From NCBI RefSeq assembly GCF_011064615.1, contig NZ_JAALJH010000031.1, positions 1-64,000 of the forward strand: DNA of 64,000 bases. Reading direction: 5' to 3'. The number at the start of each line of letters is the position of its first letter. The stretch's first letter is position 1. Source of the DNA: Aquisphaera insulae. GTDB lineage: Bacteria; Planctomycetota; Planctomycetia; Isosphaerales; Isosphaeraceae. The notes under the pieces were generated by a model, which did no database searches, had not been told where the DNA came from, and worked only from the letters and a program-made list of their open reading frames with translations. Of this stretch, positions 19,718-26,836 are shown piece after piece. A program made the position numbers and the translations under genes.

Positions 19718-19747
19718 ACGTTTGCGACGACATCGCGTGGCAAACGT
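19718..19747. promoter_or_regulatory. Spaced inverted repeat, possible operator
   Basis: ACGTTTGC at 19718-19725 and its exact reverse complement GCAAACGT at 19740-19747, separated by 14 bases. It is the only clear structure in the 357-base gene-free stretch 19478-19834 between the repressor start and the sufT-like stop. Two half-sites about two helical turns apart would suit a dimeric CI-like repressor; this is inference. Confidence 0.4.
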
Positions 19748-19834
19748 GATGGCTCGCGGGCACGCGGAGCGGGGAATCCTCGGCCGAAGGCGTGGGAGTG
19801 GCCGGAGCCGGCCACCCGCCGGGGCGTGAGCAGA

Positions 19835-20137
19835 TCAGAAATAGCCGAGCTCGTCGCGGGCCTCGTCGCTCATGCGCTCGGGCGACCATGGGGGAGACAT
19901 GACGAGGCGGACGTTGGCCTTCGAGACCCCTTCCACCTTCTCCACCGCGGCGACCGCGTTGCGGAGCATCTCCGGCCCGACGGGGCATGCCGGCGACGTG
20001 AGGGTCATCTCGACGTCCACCTCGTCATCGCGGGTCTGGATCGAGTAGACCAGCCCGAGATCGACGACGTTGACGTTCAGCTCCGGGTCCTTGACGGTCT
20101 TGAGGGCGGTAACGATCGCTTCCTGGTCGGCGGCCAT
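19835..20137 (-). CDS. sufT: SufT/MIP18-like (DUF59) iron-sulfur assembly factor
   Basis: 100 residues from MAADQEAIVTALKTVKDPELN, start at 20137 supported by AGGAG 6 nt upstream. It is a single DUF59 domain with the family motifs DPE(L) near the N-terminus, VVDLGLVY and TSPACPVGPEML, which includes the conserved cysteine. DUF59 proteins assist maturation and transfer of Fe-S clusters. Last gene of the suf operon, 38 bases after the Rieske gene. The C-terminus MSPPWSPERMSDEARDELG is typical of short SufT homologues. Confidence 0.85.
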   Translation of the reverse strand: MAADQEAIVTALKTVKDPELNVNVVDLGLVYSIQTRDDEVDVEMTLTSPACPVGPEMLRNAVAAVEKVEGVSKANVRLVMSPPWSPERMSDEARDELGYF

Positions 20138-20175
20138 GAGAGCTCCTTGGGGGGATCCGAGGCGAGGGTTCGGCG

Positions 20176-20490
20176 TCAATCGTCGATCTCGACGAGCACG
20201 TCGTCGCCCCGGATCTCAACCCGATGGGACGGGACGGGCTCGATGGCGGGCAGGCAGAGGGCCCGGCCGTCGCGGACGTCGAAGCGGGCGCCGTGACGCG
20301 GGCAGCGGATCTCGCAGCCGAGGAGATCTCCCTCGGCGAGCGGGCCGCCGTCGTGGGTGCAGACGTCGTCGATCGCGTAAAAGTCATCGCCGATCCGAAA
20401 CACGGCGATCGCCCGGCCATCGACCTCGGCGAGCAGCTTCCCGCCGGCGGGGATGTCCCCTCGGACGGCGACCTTGACGGGCCCTGGCAT
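20176..20490 (-). CDS. Rieske-type [2Fe-2S] ferredoxin
   Basis: 104-residue single-domain protein with both Rieske ligand pairs: C-T-H (VCTHDGGPL) and C-P-R-H (RCPRHGARFDV). No signal or membrane segment, so a cytoplasmic ferredoxin of the kind that serves non-haem oxygenases. Its place between sufE and the sufT-like gene, with short gaps, suggests a role as electron donor or Fe-S carrier during cluster assembly. That link is inference; similar Rieske genes occur in some other suf clusters. Confidence 0.9.
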   Translation of the reverse strand: MPGPVKVAVRGDIPAGGKLLAEVDGRAIAVFRIGDDFYAIDDVCTHDGGPLAEGDLLGCEIRCPRHGARFDVRDGRALCLPAIEPVPSHRVEIRGDDVLVEIDD

Positions 20491-20535
20491 GAACGGATGT
20501 CTCCAAGAGATACGAGTCGGCGGGACGGGCCGGGT

Positions 20536-21021
20536 TCAGGGAAGATCGGAGAGAGGCCCGTTCCCCGGCGGCGGGCCTCCGGCGGCCTGGGGCTGGGCCT
20601 GGCCCATGGCGGCGCGGGTGACTTCGGCCTTGATCCGCCGGAGCACCCCGGCGAGGCCCCGGACGCGGAGCATGCCCAGGACCTCCTGGAGCCCGCACTG
20701 ATTCACCAGGTCGTTCGGGACCTCGAGGATCTCCTCCACGGTCGAGCCGTTGAGGCCCTCGAGGAGGAGCGAGACGAAGCCGCGGACCGTGGGGGCCTCG
20801 ATGGGGGCGTCGGCGTAGAGGGCCGCGCGGTCGCCGACCATCTCCACGAAGAGATAGACCGGCGACTGGCATTCCTCGACCCGGTGGGAGGCGTCCTTGT
20901 GGGCCGCCAGCCGCTCGGGGAGGGCGGGGAGGTTCCTGGCGAAGTCGATGAGCAGGTCGATCCGCTCCTGGCGATCGGACTCGCTCAGCTCCGCGACGAT
21001 CGCGTCGAGTGCGGCCGGCAT
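20536..21021 (-). CDS. sufE: SufE-family sulfur acceptor
   Basis: 161 residues. The active-site cysteine is Cys51 in RVEECQSPVYLFVE, the same number as in E. coli SufE, and the rest follows the fold (GFVSLLLEGLNGSTVEEILEVPNDL, RVRGLAGVLRRIK). SufE normally takes persulfide sulfur from the cysteine desulfurase SufS and passes it to SufBCD. No sufS is present in this cluster, so the donor must be encoded elsewhere or be the adjacent rhodanese. The Gln/Pro/Gly-rich last 25 residues are extra. Confidence 0.92.
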   Translation of the reverse strand: MPAALDAIVAELSESDRQERIDLLIDFARNLPALPERLAAHKDASHRVEECQSPVYLFVEMVGDRAALYADAPIEAPTVRGFVSLLLEGLNGSTVEEILEVPNDLVNQCGLQEVLGMLRVRGLAGVLRRIKAEVTRAAMGQAQPQAAGGPPPGNGPLSDLP

Positions 21022-21081
21022 GTCGTCCTCAGCAGCTACGGTCGGGGTCGGGTCTCTTTCTGGTTGCGGGCCGGGCCCGGC

Positions 21082-21936
21082 TCAGGCGCCCGTGGCGACC
21101 GGCACGCGGACGAGGTTGCCCCATTCGGTCCACGAACCATCATAGTTGCGGACGTGGGGGTAGCCCAGGAGGTAGGTGAGGACGAACCAGGTCAGGCTCG
21201 ATCGCTCGCCGATCCGGCAGTAGGCGATGACGTCGTCGGTCGGCTTGAGGCCGATCTCCTGTTCGAAGATCGCCCTCAGCTCCTCGACCGACTTGAACGT
21301 GCCGTCCTCGTTGACGGCCCGCGACCAGGGGACGTTCTTCGCCCCCGGGATGTGCCCGCCGCGGAGCGAGCCCTCCTGGGGATAGTCCTCCATGTGGAGC
21401 ATCTCGCCGGTGAATTCCTTGGGGCTGCGGACGTCGATGAGCGGCCGCTTCGCCTTCAGGTGCGCCAGGACCTCGTCGCGGAAGGCGCGGATCTGGGCCT
21501 CCCGGTCGCCGGATACGTGGTACTTGGTGGGCGAGTACTCGGAGATCTCCGTCGACGTGGGCCGCTTCTGGTCCATCCAGAGCTTGCGGCCGCCGTTCAT
21601 GACCTTGCAGCGGTCGTGGCCGAAGAGGGTGAACGCCCAGAAGGCATAGCAGGCCCACCAGTTGGACTTGTCGCCATAGAAGACCACCGTGGTGTCCGGC
21701 GCGATCCCGTTCCGCGAGCAGAGGGCGGCGAACTTCTCGGGGTTGATGTAGTCGCGGACCACCTGGTCCTGGAGGTCCCCCTGCCAGTCGATCCGGACGG
21801 CGCCGGGGACGTGGCCGAGGTCGTACAGGAGGATGTCCTCGTCGCTCTCGACGACGCGGACGTGGGGATCGTCCAGGTGAGCCTGGACCCAATCGGCCGA
21901 GACGAGCGCCTCGGGATGAGCGTACGGTTCTGCCAT
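21082..21936 (-). CDS. Two-domain rhodanese sulfurtransferase (thiosulfate/3-mercaptopyruvate type)
   Basis: 284 residues in two rhodanese domains. The N-terminal one is inactive-type. The C-terminal one carries the catalytic loop CRIGERSS (VIAYCRIGERSSLTWFVL) after DVRSPKEFTGE and RGGHIPGAKNVPW. CRxGxR is typical of thiosulfate sulfurtransferases. Cytoplasmic, no signal. It lies 35 bases after sufD and 60 before sufE, in the slot where a sulfur donor such as sufS is often found. This makes it a candidate for feeding sulfur to the SufE-SufBCD system. Confidence 0.92.
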   Translation of the reverse strand: MAEPYAHPEALVSADWVQAHLDDPHVRVVESDEDILLYDLGHVPGAVRIDWQGDLQDQVVRDYINPEKFAALCSRNGIAPDTTVVFYGDKSNWWACYAFWAFTLFGHDRCKVMNGGRKLWMDQKRPTSTEISEYSPTKYHVSGDREAQIRAFRDEVLAHLKAKRPLIDVRSPKEFTGEMLHMEDYPQEGSLRGGHIPGAKNVPWSRAVNEDGTFKSVEELRAIFEQEIGLKPTDDVIAYCRIGERSSLTWFVLTYLLGYPHVRNYDGSWTEWGNLVRVPVATGA

Positions 21937-21971
21937 GGGTTTCTCCTTGATCGATCTTGGACCTGCCGGGC

Positions 21972-23303
21972 TCAGTCGGCGATGCCCAGCTTGGCGGCGA
22001 CGGCCTGGCGGAGGGTCTCGCGGACCGGCTCCAGGGTGATCCGGTCGTAGACGTTGGCGAAGAAGCCCTCGACGATGAGCCGGATGGACTCGTCGCGAGG
22101 GATGCCGCGGGCCTGTGAGTAGAAGATCATCTCCTCGTCCACGCGACCGGCGGTGGCGCCGTGGGTGCAGCGGACGTCGTTGGCCTCGATCTCCAGGCCG
22201 GGGATCGAGTCGGCGCGGGCGGCGTCGGAGAGGATGAGGTTGTCATCCTTCTGGTAGGCGTCGGTCTTCTGGGCATCCTTCTCGACGCGGATCATGCCCC
22301 TCCAGACGACGCGGGAGCGGCCCTTGAGCCCCCCCTTGTAGAGGAGATCACTGGTCGTGTTGGGGGCGATGTGGTCCTGGCGGGTGAAATACGCCAGGTG
22401 CTGGCGGCCGGCGGTGAACATGACGCCGTTGACCTGGGCGTCCGCCCCCTGGCCGGCGAGGGCCACCTCCTGGTTGACCTTGGCGAGCCGCGAGCCGACG
22501 GCCCCGACGGTCCACTGGATCGAGGCGTCGCGGCCGAGGACGGCACGCTCCCGGCTGAGATGCCAGGTGGAGTCGTCCCAGTTCTGGATGTTCACCAGCC
22601 GGAACCGCGAGCCCGCGGCCTGGACGACCTCGAGCGCACCGATGTGGAGGCCCTGCGCCTCGCCCCGGCGGTCGGAGGCCGTCTCGCGGACGAGGGTGGC
22701 CTCCGCCCCTTCTTCCAGGACGACCAGCGTATGGCCCAGGTCCAGGTTCCCCGCGCCGGCCATGCCGGCGACGCTGAAGAGCGGGCCCTCGACCTTGACC
22801 CCCTTCGGGACGTACAGGAGGGTGCCGCCGGACCAGTAGGCGCCGTGGAGCGCGGCGAAGATGTCGTCGGAGGGCTTCACCGCCGACGTCATGAAGTGCC
22901 GCTCGAGGATCTCGGGGCACTCCCTGACGGCGCGATCCATGTCCAGGAAGACGGCGCCGCCGAGCTTGCCGGCCTCGGCCTGGCGGACGGCCCGGCCGTT
23001 GACGTGGAGGATCCCGGTGGCGTAGTGGGCGCCCAGGCGATCCCAGAGGTGATCGAGGGCCGGGGCGGCCTCATCTCCGGGGGTCGCCGCGGGGGAGAAC
23101 TGGTCGAGCTTGAGGCCGCGGATGTCGGTCCGCCGCCACTCCTCGTCGCGGGAGCCCGGCCAGGCGAAGGCCCGGAAGCGGGCGAAGGATTCGCGGCGGC
23201 GGTCGACGAGCCAGGCGGGCTCATCCCGCCGCTCCAGGAACGCTTCGAAGGCGGACTCGGTGAACCCGCCCGGGGTCGTGGTGCTCACGGATGCGCTGCT
23301 CAT
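21972..23303 (-). CDS. sufD: Fe-S cluster assembly scaffold protein SufD
   Basis: 443 residues of the SufB/SufD beta-helix family. Diagnostic stretches are YVPKGVKVEGPLFSV, LVVLEEGAEATLVRE, GRSRVVWRGMIRVEKDAQKTDAYQ and CTHGATAGRVDEEMIFY in the core. The end is LIVEGFFANVYDRI. The shorter N-terminal region and divergent sequence separate it from sufB, encoded just upstream. It forms the SufBC2D complex that builds clusters. The gap to sufB is 138 bases. Confidence 0.95.
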   Translation of the reverse strand: MSSASVSTTTPGGFTESAFEAFLERRDEPAWLVDRRRESFARFRAFAWPGSRDEEWRRTDIRGLKLDQFSPAATPGDEAAPALDHLWDRLGAHYATGILHVNGRAVRQAEAGKLGGAVFLDMDRAVRECPEILERHFMTSAVKPSDDIFAALHGAYWSGGTLLYVPKGVKVEGPLFSVAGMAGAGNLDLGHTLVVLEEGAEATLVRETASDRRGEAQGLHIGALEVVQAAGSRFRLVNIQNWDDSTWHLSRERAVLGRDASIQWTVGAVGSRLAKVNQEVALAGQGADAQVNGVMFTAGRQHLAYFTRQDHIAPNTTSDLLYKGGLKGRSRVVWRGMIRVEKDAQKTDAYQKDDNLILSDAARADSIPGLEIEANDVRCTHGATAGRVDEEMIFYSQARGIPRDESIRLIVEGFFANVYDRITLEPVRETLRQAVAAKLGIAD

Positions 23304-23441
23304 GGTGGATTCGATTCGGGGGACTTATCGGGACTCGCGGATGGTCGACTCGTGGGTGGCGGCGGCGACGCTCATCGTCGAACCGGCGGGACGGGCTCGG
23401 CGGGGGCCCGCCCATCCGTCGGGTGAGCCCGCGTCGTCCGC

Positions 23442-24857
23442 TCAGCCCACGGAGCCTTCCATCTGGAGCTGGATCAGCTTGTTCATCTCGACGGCATACT
23501 CCATCGGCAGCTCCTTGACCAGGGGCTCGATGAAGCCGCTGACGATCAGGGTGGAGGCCTCGGCCTCGGAGAGGCCGCGGCTCATCAGGTAGAAGAGCTG
23601 CTCCTCGCCGATCTTGGACACGCTGGCCTCGTGGCCGATCTTGACGTCGTCCTCGTCGATCTCGATGTACGGATACGTGTCGGACCGGCTGGCCGGATCG
23701 AGGATCAGGGCGTCGCAGACGACGTTCGACTTCGAGCCCTTGGCGCCGTCGGCGACCTTGAGGAGGCCGCGATAGCTGGCCCGGCCGCCGTTCTTGCTGA
23801 TGCTCTTGGAGATGATCCGGGAGCTCGTGTAGGGCGCGCCGTGGACGACCTTGGCGCCGGCGTCCTGGTGCTGGCCCTTGCCGGCGAAGGCGATCGAGAG
23901 GATCTCGCCGCGGGCCCCCTTGCCCATCATGTAGACGGCCGGGTACTTCATCGTCAGCTTGCTGCCGAGGTTGCCGTCCACCCATTCCATCAGGGCGTCC
24001 TCGTGGGCGACGGCGCGCTTGGTCACCAGGTTGTAGATGTTGTTCGCCCAGTTCTGGATGGTCGTGTACCGGCAGCGGCCCCCCTTCTTGACGACGATCT
24101 CGACGACGGCCGAGTGGAGGCTCTCGGTGGAGTAGACCGGGGCCGTGCAGCCCTCGACGTAGTGGACCTGGGCCCCCTCCTCGATGATCATCAGGGTCCG
24201 CTCGAACTGGCCCATGTTCTGGGCGTTGATGCGGAAATAGGCCTGGAGGGGGATGTCCACCTTGACGCCGGCCGGGATGTAGACGAACGAGCCGCCGCTC
24301 CAGACCGCCGAGTTGAGCGCCGCGAACTTGTTGTCGTGGATCGGGATGATCGTCCCGAAGTACTCCCGGACCAGGTCCGGGTGCTCGCGGACGGCGGTGT
24401 CGGTGTCGACGAAGATGACCCCCTTCTTCTGGAGGTCCTCGCGGAGGCTGTGGTAGACGACCTCGGACTCATACTGGGCGCCGACGCCGGCCAGGAACTT
24501 GCGCTCGGCCTCGGGGATGCCCAGCTTGTCGAAGGTGTTCTTGATGTCGGCCGGGACGTCGTCCCAGGACTTGCCCTGGCGGTCGGCGGCCTTCATGTAG
24601 TAGTGGATATCGTTGAAGTTCAGCTCCGAGAGGTCGCCGCCCCAGTTGGGCATCGGCTTCTGCTCGAAGGCGGCGAGGGCCTCGAGGCGGAACTTCCGCA
24701 TCCAGTCGGGCTCGGACTTCATCTCGGAGATCTGCTCGACGATGGAGCGGGTGAGCCCCTTGCCGCTCTTGAAGGCGTAGTGGTCGTCGGAGTCGCGGAA
24801 GCCGTACTTGTACTCGTCCTTGATCCCGGCCACCTGGAGATTGAGATCGGTCGACAT
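23442..24857 (-). CDS. sufB: Fe-S cluster assembly scaffold protein SufB
   Basis: 471 residues, full-length SufB. Recognisable features are the N-terminal YKYGFRD, the YIPAGVKVDIPLQAYFRIN segment, YVEGCTAPVYSTESLHSAVVE with the conserved cysteine, QNWANNIYNLVTKRA, and the C-terminal EASVSKIGEEQLFYLMSRGL and LIVSGFIEPLVKELP. SufB receives sulfur from SufE and, with SufC and SufD, forms the scaffold for nascent clusters. It sits directly after sufC in the operon. Confidence 0.97.
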   Translation of the reverse strand: MSTDLNLQVAGIKDEYKYGFRDSDDHYAFKSGKGLTRSIVEQISEMKSEPDWMRKFRLEALAAFEQKPMPNWGGDLSELNFNDIHYYMKAADRQGKSWDDVPADIKNTFDKLGIPEAERKFLAGVGAQYESEVVYHSLREDLQKKGVIFVDTDTAVREHPDLVREYFGTIIPIHDNKFAALNSAVWSGGSFVYIPAGVKVDIPLQAYFRINAQNMGQFERTLMIIEEGAQVHYVEGCTAPVYSTESLHSAVVEIVVKKGGRCRYTTIQNWANNIYNLVTKRAVAHEDALMEWVDGNLGSKLTMKYPAVYMMGKGARGEILSIAFAGKGQHQDAGAKVVHGAPYTSSRIISKSISKNGGRASYRGLLKVADGAKGSKSNVVCDALILDPASRSDTYPYIEIDEDDVKIGHEASVSKIGEEQLFYLMSRGLSEAEASTLIVSGFIEPLVKELPMEYAVEMNKLIQLQMEGSVG

Positions 24858-24950
24858 GACTCGTGATCCTCTGCGGTTCGATTCGGATGTTCGATTTCGA
24901 GGCGGACGGCGCGGCGGCCGGACGGGGGCGAGACGGCATCGGGCCCGCGA

Positions 24951-25796
24951 TCAGAACGAGGGATGGCCGGCGCCCTGGAGCTGCTTGCGGGCGGATTCCT
25001 CCATGGCCTGCTCGTTGCGGGCGGCCTCGGGGTACTTCTCGCGGACCCAGTCGTAGCCCTCCTTCTCGAGGTGGGTGACCAGCTCCGGCCCGCCGCTCTC
25101 CACGATCTGGCCGCCGAAGAGGATGTGCACGAACTGGGGCTTGATGTAGGTGAGGATCCGCTCGTAGTGGGTGATGACCAGGACGCCGGTCCCGTGCTTG
25201 GCGGCGACCTTGTTGACCCCCTCGGAGGCGATCCGGACGGCGTCGATGTCCAGGCCGCTGTCGGTCTCATCGAGGATGGCGAAGGCCGGCCGGAGCATGG
25301 CGAGCTGGAGGATCTCCGCACGCTTCTTCTCGCCGCCGGAGAAGCCCTCGTTGAGGTACCGGCGGGCGAACTCGTGGTCCATGCCGAGCTCGTCCATCTG
25401 GTCGCGGAGCTCCTTGCGGAAGTCCCGCATCGGGATCAGGTCCTCGCCCTCCTTGCGGCCGGGGTTGCGTACGTTGGTGACGGCGTGGCGGAGGAAGTTG
25501 GCGACCGTGACGCCCGGTATCGACGTGGGATACTGGAAGGCCAGGAAGAGGCCGGCCTTGGCCCGCTCGTCGGCCTCCATTTCCAGCAGGTCCGCGCCGT
25601 CGAGCGTGGCCGAGCCCCCCAGGACCTCGTAATTGGGGTGGCCGGCCAGGGCGTAGCTGAGGGTGCTCTTGCCGGAGCCGTTGGGGCCCATCAGGGCATG
25701 GACCTCCCCCTGGCGGAGCGTCAGGTTCACCCCCCGGAGGATCTCCTTGCCCTCGATCCCCACCCGCAGGTCCTCGATGCGAAGTTCCTTGGTCAT
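24951..25796 (-). CDS. sufC: Fe-S assembly ATPase SufC
   Basis: 281-residue ABC-type ATPase without membrane domain. Walker A GPNGSGKST (~38-46), the SufC-typical signature FSGGEKKRAEILQLAM, Walker B with D-loop AILDETDSGLDID, and VITHYERIL all match. SufC powers conformational change of the SufBCD scaffold. The last ~30 residues (YPEAARNEQAMEESARKQL) extend past the usual end. Start ATG at 25796. Confidence 0.97.
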   Translation of the reverse strand: MTKELRIEDLRVGIEGKEILRGVNLTLRQGEVHALMGPNGSGKSTLSYALAGHPNYEVLGGSATLDGADLLEMEADERAKAGLFLAFQYPTSIPGVTVANFLRHAVTNVRNPGRKEGEDLIPMRDFRKELRDQMDELGMDHEFARRYLNEGFSGGEKKRAEILQLAMLRPAFAILDETDSGLDIDAVRIASEGVNKVAAKHGTGVLVITHYERILTYIKPQFVHILFGGQIVESGGPELVTHLEKEGYDWVREKYPEAARNEQAMEESARKQLQGAGHPSF

Positions 25797-25923
25797 CAGT
25801 CGCTTGCCCTGTTCCTGTTCAGATCTGGTCCGCTTCCCGGCCGCTGGGTGCGCCGGGGCGGCTCGTCGCTGGTGCGTCCACGAAGTCGTTTGATTCGTCC
25901 CGGGGATGCCGAGGGACCGGCGG

Positions 25924-26577
25924 TCAGCCCGCGGCCGCCTCGGGGATGGTCGGGAGATCGGCCTTGGGCCGGAAGTCGCAGGAGCGGTCGCCGTCGAGCC
26001 GGCACTGGCTGAGCCTGAGGGCCCGACCCAGCACCTTCTCCAGCATCTTCCGCTCGAGGGCGCAGATAGCCCGGTCGGCCTCCGCGAGCTCGTAGTAGGG
26101 GCAGGAATGCTGGCGGAGGATCACGGCCAGGCCGGCGTCGTCCCGCGCCACCTCGGCCTCGACACCCCGATCGTGGAGCACCCGGCTGAGCTGGACGAGC
26201 CGGCCCTCCCACGCGTCCCCCGTGAGCTTGCTGCGATAGGCCTCCGCCAGGCGGTCGGTGATCCTCGTGAAGAGGAGCCGGCGGAGCTTGCGGTCGGCCA
26301 CGCCGGCCATCATCTCCTCCCAGAGCGCCACGGCCAGGTCGGCGTAATTCTGCCCGAGCCGCTTGTGGGCCTCCACGCTCACCTGGTAGAGATGCCGGGG
26401 ACGTCCCCGGCCCACGTGCTCCGCCTTCCGCTCCACCAGGCCGGTGCCCAGGAGCCGGGCCAGGCGATTCCGCACCGCCGTCCCCGTGACGCCGATGGCG
26501 CCGGAGATCTCCGGCACCGTCATCGGGCCGCGGCGGCGGATCAGGTCCAGCAAGTCGCGATCCGACGATTCCGCCAT
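25924..26577 (-). CDS. sufR: SufR-like Fe-S-sensing winged-helix regulator
   Basis: 217 residues from MAESSDRDLLDLI (GAGGGG upstream). The N-terminal winged helix is DeoR/ArsR-like (MTVPEISGAIGVTGTAVRNRLARLLGTGLVERK). The C-terminal domain has four cysteines in the order C-X12-C-X19-C-X7-C (from HSCPYYEL to RSCDF), which could hold an Fe-S cluster. SufR proteins repress suf operons when cluster supply is adequate. First gene of the operon, so autoregulation is expected. The cysteine spacing is not exactly what I recall for cyanobacterial SufR, so the symbol is by context and architecture. Confidence 0.82.
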   Translation of the reverse strand: MAESSDRDLLDLIRRRGPMTVPEISGAIGVTGTAVRNRLARLLGTGLVERKAEHVGRGRPRHLYQVSVEAHKRLGQNYADLAVALWEEMMAGVADRKLRRLLFTRITDRLAEAYRSKLTGDAWEGRLVQLSRVLHDRGVEAEVARDDAGLAVILRQHSCPYYELAEADRAICALERKMLEKVLGRALRLSQCRLDGDRSCDFRPKADLPTIPEAAAG

Positions 26578-26669
26578 CGACACGGCCCCTCGCCGACCCG
26601 ATCGTCCTACCCGACGAGAAAGCGCCAGTCGGCGTCTGCCGCTGCACGCAACCCCGTCCACAGGTTATT

Positions 26670-26698
26670 ATTGTAAGTTCAGCCCCCGGCTCCGTCCA
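26670..26698 (-). promoter_or_regulatory. Candidate sigma-70-type promoter of the suf operon
   Basis: Read on the minus strand: TGGACG (26698-26693) as -35, a 17-base spacer, and TACAAT (26675-26670) as -10. Predicted start near 26663, leaving a leader of roughly 85 bases before sufR. The -10 sits in the AT-rich patch TTATTATTGTAA, a plausible place for SufR binding. Spacing is ideal and the -10 is strong. Confidence 0.5.
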
Positions 26699-26749
26699 TC
26701 ACCCCACGGTCGATTTTCGCCATTTTCACAAAATAAAGTGCAAAAAATC

Positions 26750-26767
26750 CGCGGGGTCGACCCCGCG
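26750..26767. promoter_or_regulatory. 18-bp perfect palindrome upstream of the kinase gene
   Basis: The sequence CGCGGGGTCGACCCCGCG reads the same on both strands. It lies 70 bases before the kinase start, just after an AT-rich stretch (26727-26748) that could hold a promoter. It may be an operator for a homodimeric regulator. It can also fold in RNA but would have almost no loop. Confidence 0.5.
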
Positions 26768-26836
26768 TCTCAGGGGGGCGTGCCTTCGATACCGCCGAGC
26801 GGGGCCGGGGTAGGCCGGCCCGCAGAGGAGTCCCGC

